From positions 1 through 25,754 of the forward strand of contig DLNM01000022.1 of NCBI GenBank assembly GCA_002479485.1: DNA of 25,754 nt, written 5' to 3'. The stretch is from Firmicutes bacterium UBA7510 (GTDB taxonomy: Bacteria > Bacillota > Clostridia > Tissierellales > Sedimentibacteraceae). Made by a program: the position numbers and the translations under genes. Shown here piece after piece: positions 14,245 to 22,407 of the stretch. The notes below the pieces were generated by a model. It was not told the origin of the DNA. It searched no databases and worked only from the letters and a program-made list of their open reading frames with translations. Position 1 is the first letter of the stretch. The number at the start of each line of letters is the position of its first letter.

Positions 14245-15258
14245 ATGAATTTTAGTGATATTTTTAAGGGCTCAAATAACAATTCAAATGCAAATTTTGA
14301 AGAAAATCAGTTCAATAACCCAAACAAGAATCTTATAAGAAATTTATCTAGAACCATAAAAATTATAGCTGTATTGGTAGTAGTTTTAGCATTAGCTTTT
14401 AATTCAACCTATCAAGTAAAGGAACAAGAACAAGCAGTTATATTGACTCTTGGTAAACCAACAGGAACAACGGGCTCAGGCTTACATTTTAAAATTCCTT
14501 TTGTTCAGCAAATAGAGAAAGTAAATACCACTATAAAAGGAATAACTATAGGTTATCAGGAAAATTCGGGGCAAAGTGTAGAATCAGAATCACTTATGAT
14601 AACTGGAGATTATAACTTTGTAAATGTTGATTTTTTTATAGAGTATAAAGTATCAGATCCAATAAAAGCCTTATACTCTTCACAAAATCCAGTTTCTATA
14701 TTAAAAAACATTTGTCAAAGCTCTATTAGAACTATAATAGGTACATCAAAAGTAGATGCCGTATTAACTACTGGTAAAACAGAAATACAGGCAAAAACAA
14801 AAGAATTAGTATTAGAAAAGCTATCGGAACATGATCTCGGAATTCAAATAGTCAACATTACAATACAAGATGCAGAACCACCTACTACTGAAGTCATGGA
14901 AGCATTTAAACAAGTAGAAACCGCAAAACAAAGTAAGGAAACTGCAATAAATAATGCAAATAAATATAGAAACGAAAAACTTCCTGCTGCTCGAGCTGAT
15001 GCTGATAAAATCATACAAGATGCTGAAGCTACAAAGGCACAAAGAATAAATGAAGCAACAGGTCAAGTAGCTAGATTTAATAAAATGTATGAGGAATATA
15101 TTAAATACCCTGAAATAACTAAAAAAAGAATGTTTTTTGAAACTATGGAGGAAATAATGCCTAGCCTAGAGGTTATTATTGACAACGGTGATGGTACAAC
15201 TCAAAAGGTTTTACCTCTAAAACCTTTTACAACAACAGTACAAGGAGGTAATGAATAA
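14245..15258 (+). CDS. hflK: HflK, prohibitin-type membrane protease modulator
   Basis: The 337-residue protein has an asparagine-rich N-terminal tail, one membrane helix (about residues 35-55) and an outward SPFH/Band 7 domain starting VKEQEQAVILTLGKP. A long alanine-, lysine- and glutamate-rich coiled coil follows, ending in FETMEEIMPSLEVIID. With HflC it forms a large ring in the membrane around FtsH and tunes its proteolysis, as known from Escherichia coli. The ATG with AAGGAGG nine bases upstream is the start. hflC follows after one base. ftsH is not in the window. Confidence 0.93.
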   Translation: MNFSDIFKGSNNNSNANFEENQFNNPNKNLIRNLSRTIKIIAVLVVVLALAFNSTYQVKEQEQAVILTLGKPTGTTGSGLHFKIPFVQQIEKVNTTIKGITIGYQENSGQSVESESLMITGDYNFVNVDFFIEYKVSDPIKALYSSQNPVSILKNICQSSIRTIIGTSKVDAVLTTGKTEIQAKTKELVLEKLSEHDLGIQIVNITIQDAEPPTTEVMEAFKQVETAKQSKETAINNANKYRNEKLPAARADADKIIQDAEATKAQRINEATGQVARFNKMYEEYIKYPEITKKRMFFETMEEIMPSLEVIIDNGDGTTQKVLPLKPFTTTVQGGNE

Positions 15259-15259
15259 T

Positions 15260-16123
15260 ATGAAAAAAACAATAACTATTATAATCAGTTTTTTATTAAT
15301 TTTAATTATTTTCACCTCTTTTACGGTAATTACATATGAAAATGAATATAAATTAATTAAACAATTTGGAAAAGTTAATAGAGTTATTAAAGATTCAGGT
15401 ATAAGCTTTAAATTGCCTTTTATTGAGAATGTTGATACTCTGCCAAAAAATATTATTTTATATGACTTAGCTCCCTCTGATGTCATAACTAAAGATAAAA
15501 AAGCTATGGTTGCAGACAGCTATGTACTATGGGAAATAACAGATCCATTAAAATTTGCACAATCATTAAGTTCATCAATAGCAAATGCAGAATCAAGAAT
15601 TGATACAGTAGTATATAATGCTTTAAAAACTATAATTGGTAGCCAAACACAAAATGATATTATAAATAGTAGAAATGGAACATTAAGCTCTGATATAATG
15701 GAAATAGTGGCAAACCCAATGCAAGAGTATGGAATAACAATACTTTCAGTGGAAACTAAACGATTAGATTTACCTAATGACAATAAAACAGCAGTTTTCA
15801 ACAGAATGATATCAGAAAGAGCCCAGATTGCCGCTGGATATATAGCTGAAGGAGAAGAAGAATCTCAAAAGATTCAAAACAGTACTAATAAAGAGATACA
15901 AATAAGTATTTCTCAAGCAAAAGCACATGCTGAGACCTTAGTTGCAGAAGGTGAAGCAGAATATATGAAAATTTTATCTGAAGCTTACAGCTCTGTGGAA
16001 AGAAAAGATTTTTACGAGTTTATTAGAAGCTTAGATGCTATTAAAGCCTCTTTAGTAGGTGAGAATAAAACATTAATACTTCCAATAAATTCTCCACTAA
16101 CAAAAATTCTTCTTGGAGAATAA
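15260..16123 (+). CDS. hflC: HflC, prohibitin-type membrane protease modulator
   Basis: The 287-residue partner of HflK has an N-terminal membrane helix (about residues 3-22), an SPFH/Band 7 domain beginning YENEYKLIKQFGKVNRV, the motif SYVLWEITDPLKFAQS, and the coiled-coil segment SERAQIAAGYIAEGEEESQKI typical of HflC. An upstream in-frame ATG at 15251 overlaps the hflK stop. It lies only two bases from the GGAGG, too close for initiation, so the ATG at 15260 is preferred. Coupled translation with hflK is likely. The gene ends in a strong terminator. Confidence 0.93.
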   Translation: MKKTITIIISFLLILIIFTSFTVITYENEYKLIKQFGKVNRVIKDSGISFKLPFIENVDTLPKNIILYDLAPSDVITKDKKAMVADSYVLWEITDPLKFAQSLSSSIANAESRIDTVVYNALKTIIGSQTQNDIINSRNGTLSSDIMEIVANPMQEYGITILSVETKRLDLPNDNKTAVFNRMISERAQIAAGYIAEGEEESQKIQNSTNKEIQISISQAKAHAETLVAEGEAEYMKILSEAYSSVERKDFYEFIRSLDAIKASLVGENKTLILPINSPLTKILLGE

Positions 16124-16130
16124 AATTAAC

Positions 16131-16158
16131 AAAAGACACTTTTTTGAAGTGTCTTTTT
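16131..16158. terminator. Terminator after hflC, shared with the opposite operon
   Basis: A perfect 10- to 11-base stem (AAAGACACTT and complement) with a 5-base loop has six T after it on the plus strand and four on the minus strand. It separates convergent units and probably works both ways. Confidence 0.9.
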
Positions 16159-16166
16159 TAGTTATT

Positions 16167-16433
16167 TTACAATTCTACATACTCTTCAATTAGAAATATT
16201 ATTATATCCTCTAGTTCCTCTTGAATTCTGTCACAATAAATACTGTCTATAATTTCTTCATTTTGATATAAAATAATATTATATAACCACTCATTATTCT
16301 CTATAACAACATGACTAGCTTTTATAAAAAAATTATCATTTATGTTAAGCTTTAAACTATAAGCATTATCATAATCAGCTATATCAGCAAGTGTTTTAGA
16401 AAAATCAAAGATTTTATCCTCCAAAGACATCAT
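16167..16433 (-). CDS. Small acidic protein of unknown function
   Basis: I do not recognise this protein. With the chosen start it has 88 residues, is strongly acidic and ends in a helix rich in isoleucine and glutamate (RIQEELEDIIIFLIEEYVEL). The middle looks like a small alpha/beta domain with a pair of strands. It has one cysteine and no signal peptide. It follows the ArsD-like gene by 19 bases, so the two are one operon. The frame is open a further 36 codons upstream and would overlap the ArsD-like gene, but the only good ribosome site (GGAAGG) precedes the ATG pair at 16428-16433. Its role is unknown, perhaps as a partner of the ArsD-like protein. Confidence 0.65.
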   Translation of the reverse strand: MMSLEDKIFDFSKTLADIADYDNAYSLKLNINDNFFIKASHVVIENNEWLYNIILYQNEEIIDSIYCDRIQEELEDIIIFLIEEYVEL

Positions 16434-16452
16434 TTCTTTCAACCTTCCATCC

Positions 16453-16830
16453 TTAATTATTTCGGTTACAATGTTTTTTACTATCGCAGGATGCACAATT
16501 TGACTTTGAACATCCACAGCCCCCACATTTTTTAATTTCAATACCTGCTTGCATAATTTTTTTCATAGAGATTTCAGTTTGCATTATAATCTGTTCATGC
16601 TTTAGGTTTTCCTCAACTTTGACAATTTCACCATTAACCATAGTAACAGGGAAAATTTTCTCTCCATATGCATCATACAATCTCTTTATTTTAATATTTT
16701 TATCCAATTCATCTGTCTCTAGCAACACATTGTATCTATCTATTTGCGCCCCTACTGATTTTAGCTTATCTACTAAATTTTGTAGGTCATCATTTTTTAT
16801 ATTTAAATCAAATATTTGAATTGTATTCAC
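16453..16830 (-). CDS. ArsD-like protein with cysteine-rich C-terminal tail
   Basis: The first 80 residues of this 125-residue protein follow the thioredoxin-like ArsD fold. They include a start strand IQIFDLNI, a helix with GAQIDRYNVLLE, a second helix, and the strand pair IFPVTMVNGEIVKVE that matches LPVTLVDGEVVK in ArsD. ArsD is an arsenic metallochaperone for the ArsA ATPase and a weak repressor of its own operon. The usual N-terminal CC...C metalloid site is missing here. Instead six cysteines lie near the C terminus (102, 105, 107, 112, 115 and 121) with a histidine at 120. ArsD of plasmid R773 also has C-terminal cysteine pairs, but fewer. No arsA, arsB or arsR is nearby. A different metal or redox role is possible. 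The start is GTG with AAGGAG upstream. Confidence 0.6.
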   Translation of the reverse strand: MNTIQIFDLNIKNDDLQNLVDKLKSVGAQIDRYNVLLETDELDKNIKIKRLYDAYGEKIFPVTMVNGEIVKVEENLKHEQIIMQTEISMKKIMQAGIEIKKCGGCGCSKSNCASCDSKKHCNRNN

Positions 16831-16862
16831 ATTAACTCCTTATATAATAATTAGTAACTTAT

Positions 16863-16881
16863 TTTACATTACTTATGTAAA
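16863..16881. promoter_or_regulatory. Palindromic operator at the ArsD-like operon start
   Basis: A perfect palindrome with arms TTTACAT and ATGTAAA and a 5-base centre starts one base downstream of the -10 box, over the expected transcription start. This is the position of a repressor site. The binder may be the ArsD-like protein itself or an unlinked regulator. Confidence 0.65.
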
Positions 16882-16882
16882 T

Positions 16883-16911
16883 ATAATACATTATAATTAT
16901 GTAAAAATCAA
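16883..16911 (-). promoter_or_regulatory. Promoter of the ArsD-like operon
   Basis: TTGATT (16906-16911) and TATTAT (16883-16888) with a 17-base spacer on the minus strand, just after the stop codon of the histidine kinase gene. Confidence 0.7.
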
Positions 16912-16914
16912 CAG

Positions 16915-19338
16915 TTAATAGGTTATATCCGAAAATTCCATATCAAAATTTTCAATTTTCACACTAAAATCACAATCAAAATCTTCATCAGCATGTTCAT
17001 AATCAAAATCTTTAAGGGTTGGAAATTTAATAATGAACTCACTTCCCTCACCCTTTACGCTATTAACACTAATATCTGCGCCTTGCATTTGCAACAAAGT
17101 TTTTACAAGATATAGACCCATTCCACTACCTTCTGTTTTTCTAGTCATACTCCCATCGGCTTGATTAAATCTATCAAATATACTTGATAAATGTATGGAA
17201 TCAATACCAATTCCGTTGTCCTTTATAGATATATATACTTTTTCTTCATCGTCATAAACGCTTACTAATATTTCTGTTGTAACATTCTTTTTTGAGTATT
17301 TTACCGAATTAGAAATTAAATTTAGCATTATTCTTTCCATTTTATCTACATCAACATTTACATATTTCTCTTCTATTTCAGTATCAAAAATCAAATTAAT
17401 TTTTTGGTTAATTAAGTGTTCCTTTACTGATAGACTTATATCCTCAATAACTTTTATTATGTTATGTGGTTTTAAATTTAAATTAGCAAACCCAGCATCA
17501 ACGTTTGTTATATCTAAAATATTGTTAAATAACCTCAGCAATCTAAAAGTATTCTTTTTAATAGTTCTTATGTAATCGTTTAACTTAAATGGATGTTTAC
17601 TAGTATTATGATGCGCTAAATTTGTTTCCATAATATGTATAACTCCATATATTATAGCAATAGGTGTCCTAAGCTCATGTGAAATACTAGATAAAAATTC
17701 ACTTTTTAATTTTTCCAAGTGCATTGATTCTTCAACAATTTTTTTCTTTTGCTCTAGCTCAATCTTATAAGTTAAATCTCTACCAGAACAAATATATACT
17801 CCTCTATCCTTAAGATACTTTACATTCCAATCTACTGTTCTATACTCGCCATTTTTACATAGTAACTTTACTAAAAATTCTACACCATCTTCTTCAACAA
17901 TATCTTCCATTTTATTGCAAACAATATGTAAATCTTCTTTATGCATGTAATTAATGATAGATGAATGCATAACTTCATGCTCTTTATAACCTAATGTTTC
18001 TAGCATTTGCTTTCCAACTTTTTTTATGCAAAAGTTTTCATCAATTATACAAAAAAAGTCTATTGTTGTATTAAAGTATAGATTTATTTGCTCATTTGCC
18101 TCTTTTTCAAATTTCAAATTTTCTTCTAATCTAGTGTACAAAATAGCATTTTGTAGTAATATAGATATATTTCTACAAACAGCCTCCATGAACTTATTAT
18201 CCCAACTATAACTATATTCTTCAGAATTGCAGCCAAAATTTATAACTCCAAAGCTTACATCGTTATAAACTAGAGGATAACACGCACAATAATAAATACC
18301 TTCAGCTTTTGTGTGCTTTGCCTTAAATTCATCATTAAACTCTAATATATTAGTCATTGGGACAGGTATTTTACTATTGAAAACATCATACATAAACTCT
18401 CTGCATAAATCAGTATTAACATACGAATCCATAAAGGTTTGGGTAACACCATAAGATGTGCAATATTCAAGCTCGTCCAGATCAAAGTTATATAAGAAAA
18501 CACATATACTATCTACATTTAAAAGTGTCTTAAAATCTCTGTAAAGGCTGCTAAACAAACTTTTCAAATCAATTTTTGATGAAGCATTGTTTAGTATTTT
18601 ATATATAATTGATAACTGCTCATTTTGAATTAAAAGTTCATTTCTTAGTTTTACACTTTCAGTTATATCTCTTATATTGCCAAGAATGGCAACTACCTTA
18701 TTGTTTTCATCAAATACAGGGCTTTTACTCGTTTCGTAATAAACTACCTCATCACCAATAATCTGTGTATTGTAAGTGACATAAGTTTTTTTGGTGCTAA
18801 TAACATATAAATCTTCTCTTCTAAATTTGTAGGATAAATTTTTATCCCACAATTCATGGTCAAACTTATGCAATACATCTTCTTTATTTATATTAAAATA
18901 TTTCTCAAATATGTCATTAACAAATGTATATTTACCATTAACATCCTTTATAAAGTAAGAGTATTCTATGCTTTTACTATTATTTGAATAAATGTTAGTA
19001 AATACTTCTTCATTTATTGTAAATAGTTTAAGAATTGTTAGACATACATTATCCATAATTACAATATTCGATTTTCCATTAATCGGTATAAGTTGTTTAT
19101 ATTTTGAGCACAAATTTGTATTATAATTATTAATTCCACATTTTATAACATTTTCTAATGTTTTATCACAGCAAATTTGTGATATGTTCTTATATAGTAT
19201 CTCATTTCTATTGTATGATAACATATCTAGTGCTGTATTATTTATGTTTAAAATTAATCCATTATCATCAACAACAACAATAATTTCACTTAGATCATTA
19301 TATAATGCCTCAAAATTCAACAAAAAGTTCTTAATCAC
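16915..19338 (-). CDS. Soluble PAS/GAF orphan sensor histidine kinase
   Basis: The 807-residue protein has no membrane helix. In order it has an N-terminal PAS domain (about 10-110), a second PAS domain with PAC ending NIRDITESV (about 125-230), a GAF domain (about 260-405), a third PAS domain (about 420-530), the phospho-acceptor domain with His554 in SSISHELRTPIA, and the ATPase domain with N-box NLISNSVKYS, DNGIGID and GSGMGLYLV. The C terminus carries an acidic tail ending in IENFDMEFSDITY, a kind of tail I associate with clostridial kinases. No response regulator is adjacent, so this is an orphan. Such kinases often feed Spo0A in Clostridia, and a Spo0A-box-like TGTCGAA lies upstream. 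The GTG start has GGGGGAG six bases upstream. Confidence 0.92.
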   Translation of the reverse strand: MIKNFLLNFEALYNDLSEIIVVVDDNGLILNINNTALDMLSYNRNEILYKNISQICCDKTLENVIKCGINNYNTNLCSKYKQLIPINGKSNIVIMDNVCLTILKLFTINEEVFTNIYSNNSKSIEYSYFIKDVNGKYTFVNDIFEKYFNINKEDVLHKFDHELWDKNLSYKFRREDLYVISTKKTYVTYNTQIIGDEVVYYETSKSPVFDENNKVVAILGNIRDITESVKLRNELLIQNEQLSIIYKILNNASSKIDLKSLFSSLYRDFKTLLNVDSICVFLYNFDLDELEYCTSYGVTQTFMDSYVNTDLCREFMYDVFNSKIPVPMTNILEFNDEFKAKHTKAEGIYYCACYPLVYNDVSFGVINFGCNSEEYSYSWDNKFMEAVCRNISILLQNAILYTRLEENLKFEKEANEQINLYFNTTIDFFCIIDENFCIKKVGKQMLETLGYKEHEVMHSSIINYMHKEDLHIVCNKMEDIVEEDGVEFLVKLLCKNGEYRTVDWNVKYLKDRGVYICSGRDLTYKIELEQKKKIVEESMHLEKLKSEFLSSISHELRTPIAIIYGVIHIMETNLAHHNTSKHPFKLNDYIRTIKKNTFRLLRLFNNILDITNVDAGFANLNLKPHNIIKVIEDISLSVKEHLINQKINLIFDTEIEEKYVNVDVDKMERIMLNLISNSVKYSKKNVTTEILVSVYDDEEKVYISIKDNGIGIDSIHLSSIFDRFNQADGSMTRKTEGSGMGLYLVKTLLQMQGADISVNSVKGEGSEFIIKFPTLKDFDYEHADEDFDCDFSVKIENFDMEFSDITY

Positions 19339-19457
19339 GTTTCGCTCCCCCTGCTAATATAGCCTACCGTTCTAAATAAATTGTAAGATAAAACTTTAAA
19401 TAATTCTACTTTTTGTTTCTTTTTTTTCGTTATTTTTTGTATTTTTAAGAGACATAA

Positions 19458-19464
19458 TTCGACA
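19458..19464 (-). promoter_or_regulatory. Possible Spo0A box upstream of the orphan kinase
   Basis: On the minus strand TTGTCGAAT contains the core TGTCGAA of the Spo0A-binding site. It lies about 120 bases before the kinase start. One 7-base match can occur by chance in AT-rich DNA. Confidence 0.35.
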
Positions 19465-19489
19465 ATTTTATTGCCTAGAAAATATTAAA

Positions 19490-19531
19490 AAAAGTGTTGA
19501 AAAACTTCATAAATAGTTTTTCAACACTTTT
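19490..19531 (-). terminator. Terminator of the yitT unit
   Basis: A perfect 17-base stem (19490-19506 with 19515-19531) with an 8-base loop is followed on the minus strand by a run of T. It starts right after the yitT stop codon. Confidence 0.93.
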
Positions 19532-19532
19532 A

Positions 19533-20420
19533 CTAATCTTCATCAATTTTTTTAAATCTCATACCAATTCCCCATACCGATACAATTGGTAAAACCTCCA
19601 CATATGCATGCTTATCAATACTTGATAAGTATCTTTTAATATCTACTGATTCCTTTGGTGAACACACGCAGCACAGCTGAACCTTTTCAGTATTAGTATA
19701 TGCTCCAGTTATAGTTCTAAGTGTAACACCTCTTTTTAATTTCTTCATAATATATTCGCTTATTTCATGATACTTTTCGCTTATTATTTCATGCTTGTAG
19801 AGTTTTGTGCCAACTCCAAACATCACATAATCTATTACCTTGGTAAATAAAAATTGAATTATAAGTCCGTACAAAGCAACTTTTATACCTAGAATAAAAC
19901 CTGACAATATTAATATCGCTCCATCAAGTATAAGCATGATATAGCTTATATTAATAAATGGCAATAGCTTTTTTTGTATAATTTTAGATATTGTATCTGT
20001 GCCACCATATGAATAATTAAACCTTAATACAATTCCAACACCTATTCCATATAATACTGAAAAGCATACAACTACCAATAACGTATCATCTATTATAATT
20101 TCTATATTTAATTTCTGAAGTAATACTAAAAACGTTGGATAAAGTACAGATAGCATTATTATTTTCATTACTTCTTTTTTACCCATAAGAAGAAATGTTG
20201 CTATAAGTATTGCGATTGTAAAAATATAGTATATGTAAGAATAATTAAAACCTGTTACGCTTTCAAGCACAATAGACAATCCAGTGATACCACTTGTACT
20301 TAGTCCATTAGGTTTTAAGACTGAATTCGATGCAAATGCAGTTATAAAGCATCCTATAATCAAAAATGCATATTCTTTTAATATATTTTCATAACCTTTT
20401 TTTATTTCATATTTTATCAT
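19533..20420 (-). CDS. YitT family membrane protein (DUF161 + DUF2179)
   Basis: The 295-residue protein starts with about five or six membrane helices of the YitT type. The signature ITAFASNSVLKPNGLSTSGITGLSIVLE (split here: ITAFASNSVLKPNGLS, then TSGITGLSIVLE) and FNYSYGGTDTISKII are typical. The soluble C-terminal DUF2179 domain (about 210-290) has GVTLRTITGAYTNTEKVQLCCVC. The function of the family is not established. It follows the membrane-anchored helical protein after two bases, so the two are translated together. The strong terminator downstream ends the unit. Confidence 0.9.
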   Translation of the reverse strand: MIKYEIKKGYENILKEYAFLIIGCFITAFASNSVLKPNGLSTSGITGLSIVLESVTGFNYSYIYYIFTIAILIATFLLMGKKEVMKIIMLSVLYPTFLVLLQKLNIEIIIDDTLLVVVCFSVLYGIGVGIVLRFNYSYGGTDTISKIIQKKLLPFINISYIMLILDGAILILSGFILGIKVALYGLIIQFLFTKVIDYVMFGVGTKLYKHEIISEKYHEISEYIMKKLKRGVTLRTITGAYTNTEKVQLCCVCSPKESVDIKRYLSSIDKHAYVEVLPIVSVWGIGMRFKKIDED

Positions 20421-20422
20421 TT

Positions 20423-21088
20423 TTAATTTTGCTCCATCGCATTACTAGCCAACTTTTCAACAAATGAATTAAATCCTAATTCTTTTGCTAATTGTAAACA
20501 TTTATTCATTTCATTAAGATTTTCTTCATTTTTATAAATTAAAGCAAGACAGTAATTAGCCATAGATCTTCTATAATAATTCCTACCATTTTCACATAAA
20601 TCTATAAAAAATTCTTTTCTTTCTTCATATTTGCCTTGATATAAATCGTCGACAGCAAAAATAAATTCAATACCTTTATTATTGCCCTCTGTTCTTTTGT
20701 ATGTCATAAGTGTTTCTCTAGCATTTTCAAGAAGCTCATGACCTTCTTCAACTTCTCCGCCAAATATCATTGATAAAACTAAATCTTGATAGAACAAATG
20801 TTGACCATTAGCTGGAATTTGTTTTAATTCTTTATTTAACACATGCTTTACTTCATCAAATCGTCCAGCATAAAATAATCCTGTTGCTTTTTGAAGTAAA
20901 TTTATATCTCTGTCTCTTTTGCTCTGCATTTTTTGCAGTAAGATATCACATTCTTTTACGTACTCATTAGGATTTCTGTCTGAATATAATATTTTATTTA
21001 ATCTATCAACTGTCTTTGTTAATGATCTATATTTATACACAAAGCGTACTATTAGTACAATTACCAAAATTAAAATAATTTTACCCAT
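20423..21088 (-). CDS. Membrane-anchored TPR-like helical protein
   Basis: A 221-residue protein of unknown function. An N-terminal hydrophobic segment (residues 3-19) anchors it in the membrane; the rest is soluble and mostly helical, with repeats such as ATGLFYAGRFDEVKHVLNKE and ALIYKNEENLNEMNKCLQLA that look like degenerate TPR units. It probably holds another protein at the membrane. It sits upstream of yitT in the same unit with its own promoter. The GGAGG ribosome site is 12 bases from this ATG and only 5 bases from an ATG-TAA start-stop pair that precedes it, an odd arrangement. Confidence 0.7.
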   Translation of the reverse strand: MGKIILILVIVLIVRFVYKYRSLTKTVDRLNKILYSDRNPNEYVKECDILLQKMQSKRDRDINLLQKATGLFYAGRFDEVKHVLNKELKQIPANGQHLFYQDLVLSMIFGGEVEEGHELLENARETLMTYKRTEGNNKGIEFIFAVDDLYQGKYEERKEFFIDLCENGRNYYRRSMANYCLALIYKNEENLNEMNKCLQLAKELGFNSFVEKLASNAMEQN

Positions 21089-21162
21089 TTTACATTATAT
21101 CCTCCAATTTTTATTCGTTAAATAATCTAAACAACATTTAGCCGCAAGCTTAAGTCTTTGAT

Positions 21163-21191
21163 ATTATATCATTGCAATAATATATTGTAAA
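21163..21191 (-). promoter_or_regulatory. Promoter of the helical protein/yitT operon
   Basis: TTTACA (21186-21191) and TATAAT (21163-21168) with a 17-base spacer and an extended TG on the minus strand. Confidence 0.85.
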
Positions 21192-21216
21192 TATTAAACA
21201 AGCACTATTGCTAGAT

Positions 21217-22395
21217 TTAAACATCTATATCTACCCTTTTCAATTTCAAGTTATATGACTTATACTCTGATATTGCTAATCCTATAAAACAAGATAGTAT
21301 CAACATTATTTGCGGTGTTAAGCTGACAGAATCAACTACACCATGTATTAAAGTCATACATAAAATAAGCATTACAAGAATACTAAATTTATTACTTTTA
21401 TCTAAAAAATATTCTTTTAAAACTCTTTTAACTATTGAAACTAATGTAATTAAAAATGTTGTAAATCCAATAATTCCTGTTTCCATAAATATTTGCAAAT
21501 AGACATTGTGGCAATGCTCAATGTATTTAGTTATTATACTGCTATATGAAGTGGTATATTTAAAAAATGTGCCAAATCCTATACCTGTAAGTAAATTATC
21601 TTTTATAATTCTTATGCTTGTTTTCCACAGTTCAATTCTATATAAAAAAGAAGTATCCTCTGGTATCTTCGCTATATCCGCCCTATTCACACCTAAAACT
21701 GTATCTGTTCCAAATATAAAAATCAATACAATTATCACAAAAAATAGATATTTTTTGTCAAACAATATTCCTAAACATAAAAATGACAAAACTAGTGATA
21801 CCCAGCTTGTTCTAGAAAAAGTAAAAAACAGACATATTATAGAAGATACAAAAGTAATTTTTTCAATAATATTTAATCTCTTATTTTTTGACCTGCCTAG
21901 GTTTACACATATTGTTATAATAATAATATTTATATAGAACCCAAATACATTTGGATTAAAAAATGTTGAAAACATGCGTTTTTTTAAATCAAACTCTTCA
22001 GCATCAATCCATTTTTTAGGCATAACATACATAGGATCAATCATTTGAAATACACCGATTACATATGTAATTAATGCTGTAATATAAATAATCATTAATA
22101 ACTTTTCTTTATCAATGTTGTCACAATTAATTGAAACATAGGAAATGGTTAGAATACATACAAATATCATCATTCCAAAGAATGATGATATTAGAATATA
22201 CTTTGAACATATTATTGATATTAAACAGGATATAGATATAAACAGTAAATACTTATTATCCTTTACATATTTTATTGTTTCATATTTTTTATTAATTAAC
22301 TCTTTTAATATTAAAAATATCATATATATATATGCAAGTGGCACAAATAAAACAGAAAGAAATATTAAAAGAAATATTGTGTAACACTTTTTCAT
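21217..22395 (-). CDS. O-antigen ligase/polymerase family membrane protein
   Basis: The 392-residue protein has about ten to twelve membrane helices and the marks of the Wzy_C/O-antigen ligase family. These are FTFSRTSWVSL in the middle, the loop RIELWKTSIRIIKDNLLTGIG with GFGTFF, and CHNVYLQIFMETGIIGF near the end. In Gram-positive bacteria such proteins polymerise or attach surface sugars using lipid-linked substrates. The gene follows the sensor kinase gene after only 12 bases in the same direction, so it is probably expressed with the two-component system. No sugar-synthesis genes are next to it. The start is an ATG. Confidence 0.85.
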   Translation of the reverse strand: MKKCYTIFLLIFLSVLFVPLAYIYMIFLILKELINKKYETIKYVKDNKYLLFISISCLISIICSKYILISSFFGMMIFVCILTISYVSINCDNIDKEKLLMIIYITALITYVIGVFQMIDPMYVMPKKWIDAEEFDLKKRMFSTFFNPNVFGFYINIIIITICVNLGRSKNKRLNIIEKITFVSSIICLFFTFSRTSWVSLVLSFLCLGILFDKKYLFFVIIVLIFIFGTDTVLGVNRADIAKIPEDTSFLYRIELWKTSIRIIKDNLLTGIGFGTFFKYTTSYSSIITKYIEHCHNVYLQIFMETGIIGFTTFLITLVSIVKRVLKEYFLDKSNKFSILVMLILCMTLIHGVVDSVSLTPQIMLILSCFIGLAISEYKSYNLKLKRVDIDV

Positions 22396-22407
22396 TTTTT
22401 CCTCAGT

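Noticed and set aside
16434..16541. Longer form of the small acidic protein overlapping the ArsD-like gene
   Set aside because: The overlap codes the cysteine tail in the other frame, and the best ribosome site lies before the ATG pair at 16428-16433.
18026..18211. Plus-strand open frame inside the orphan kinase gene
   Set aside because: It is short, lacks a ribosome site and lies fully within a well-supported kinase gene.
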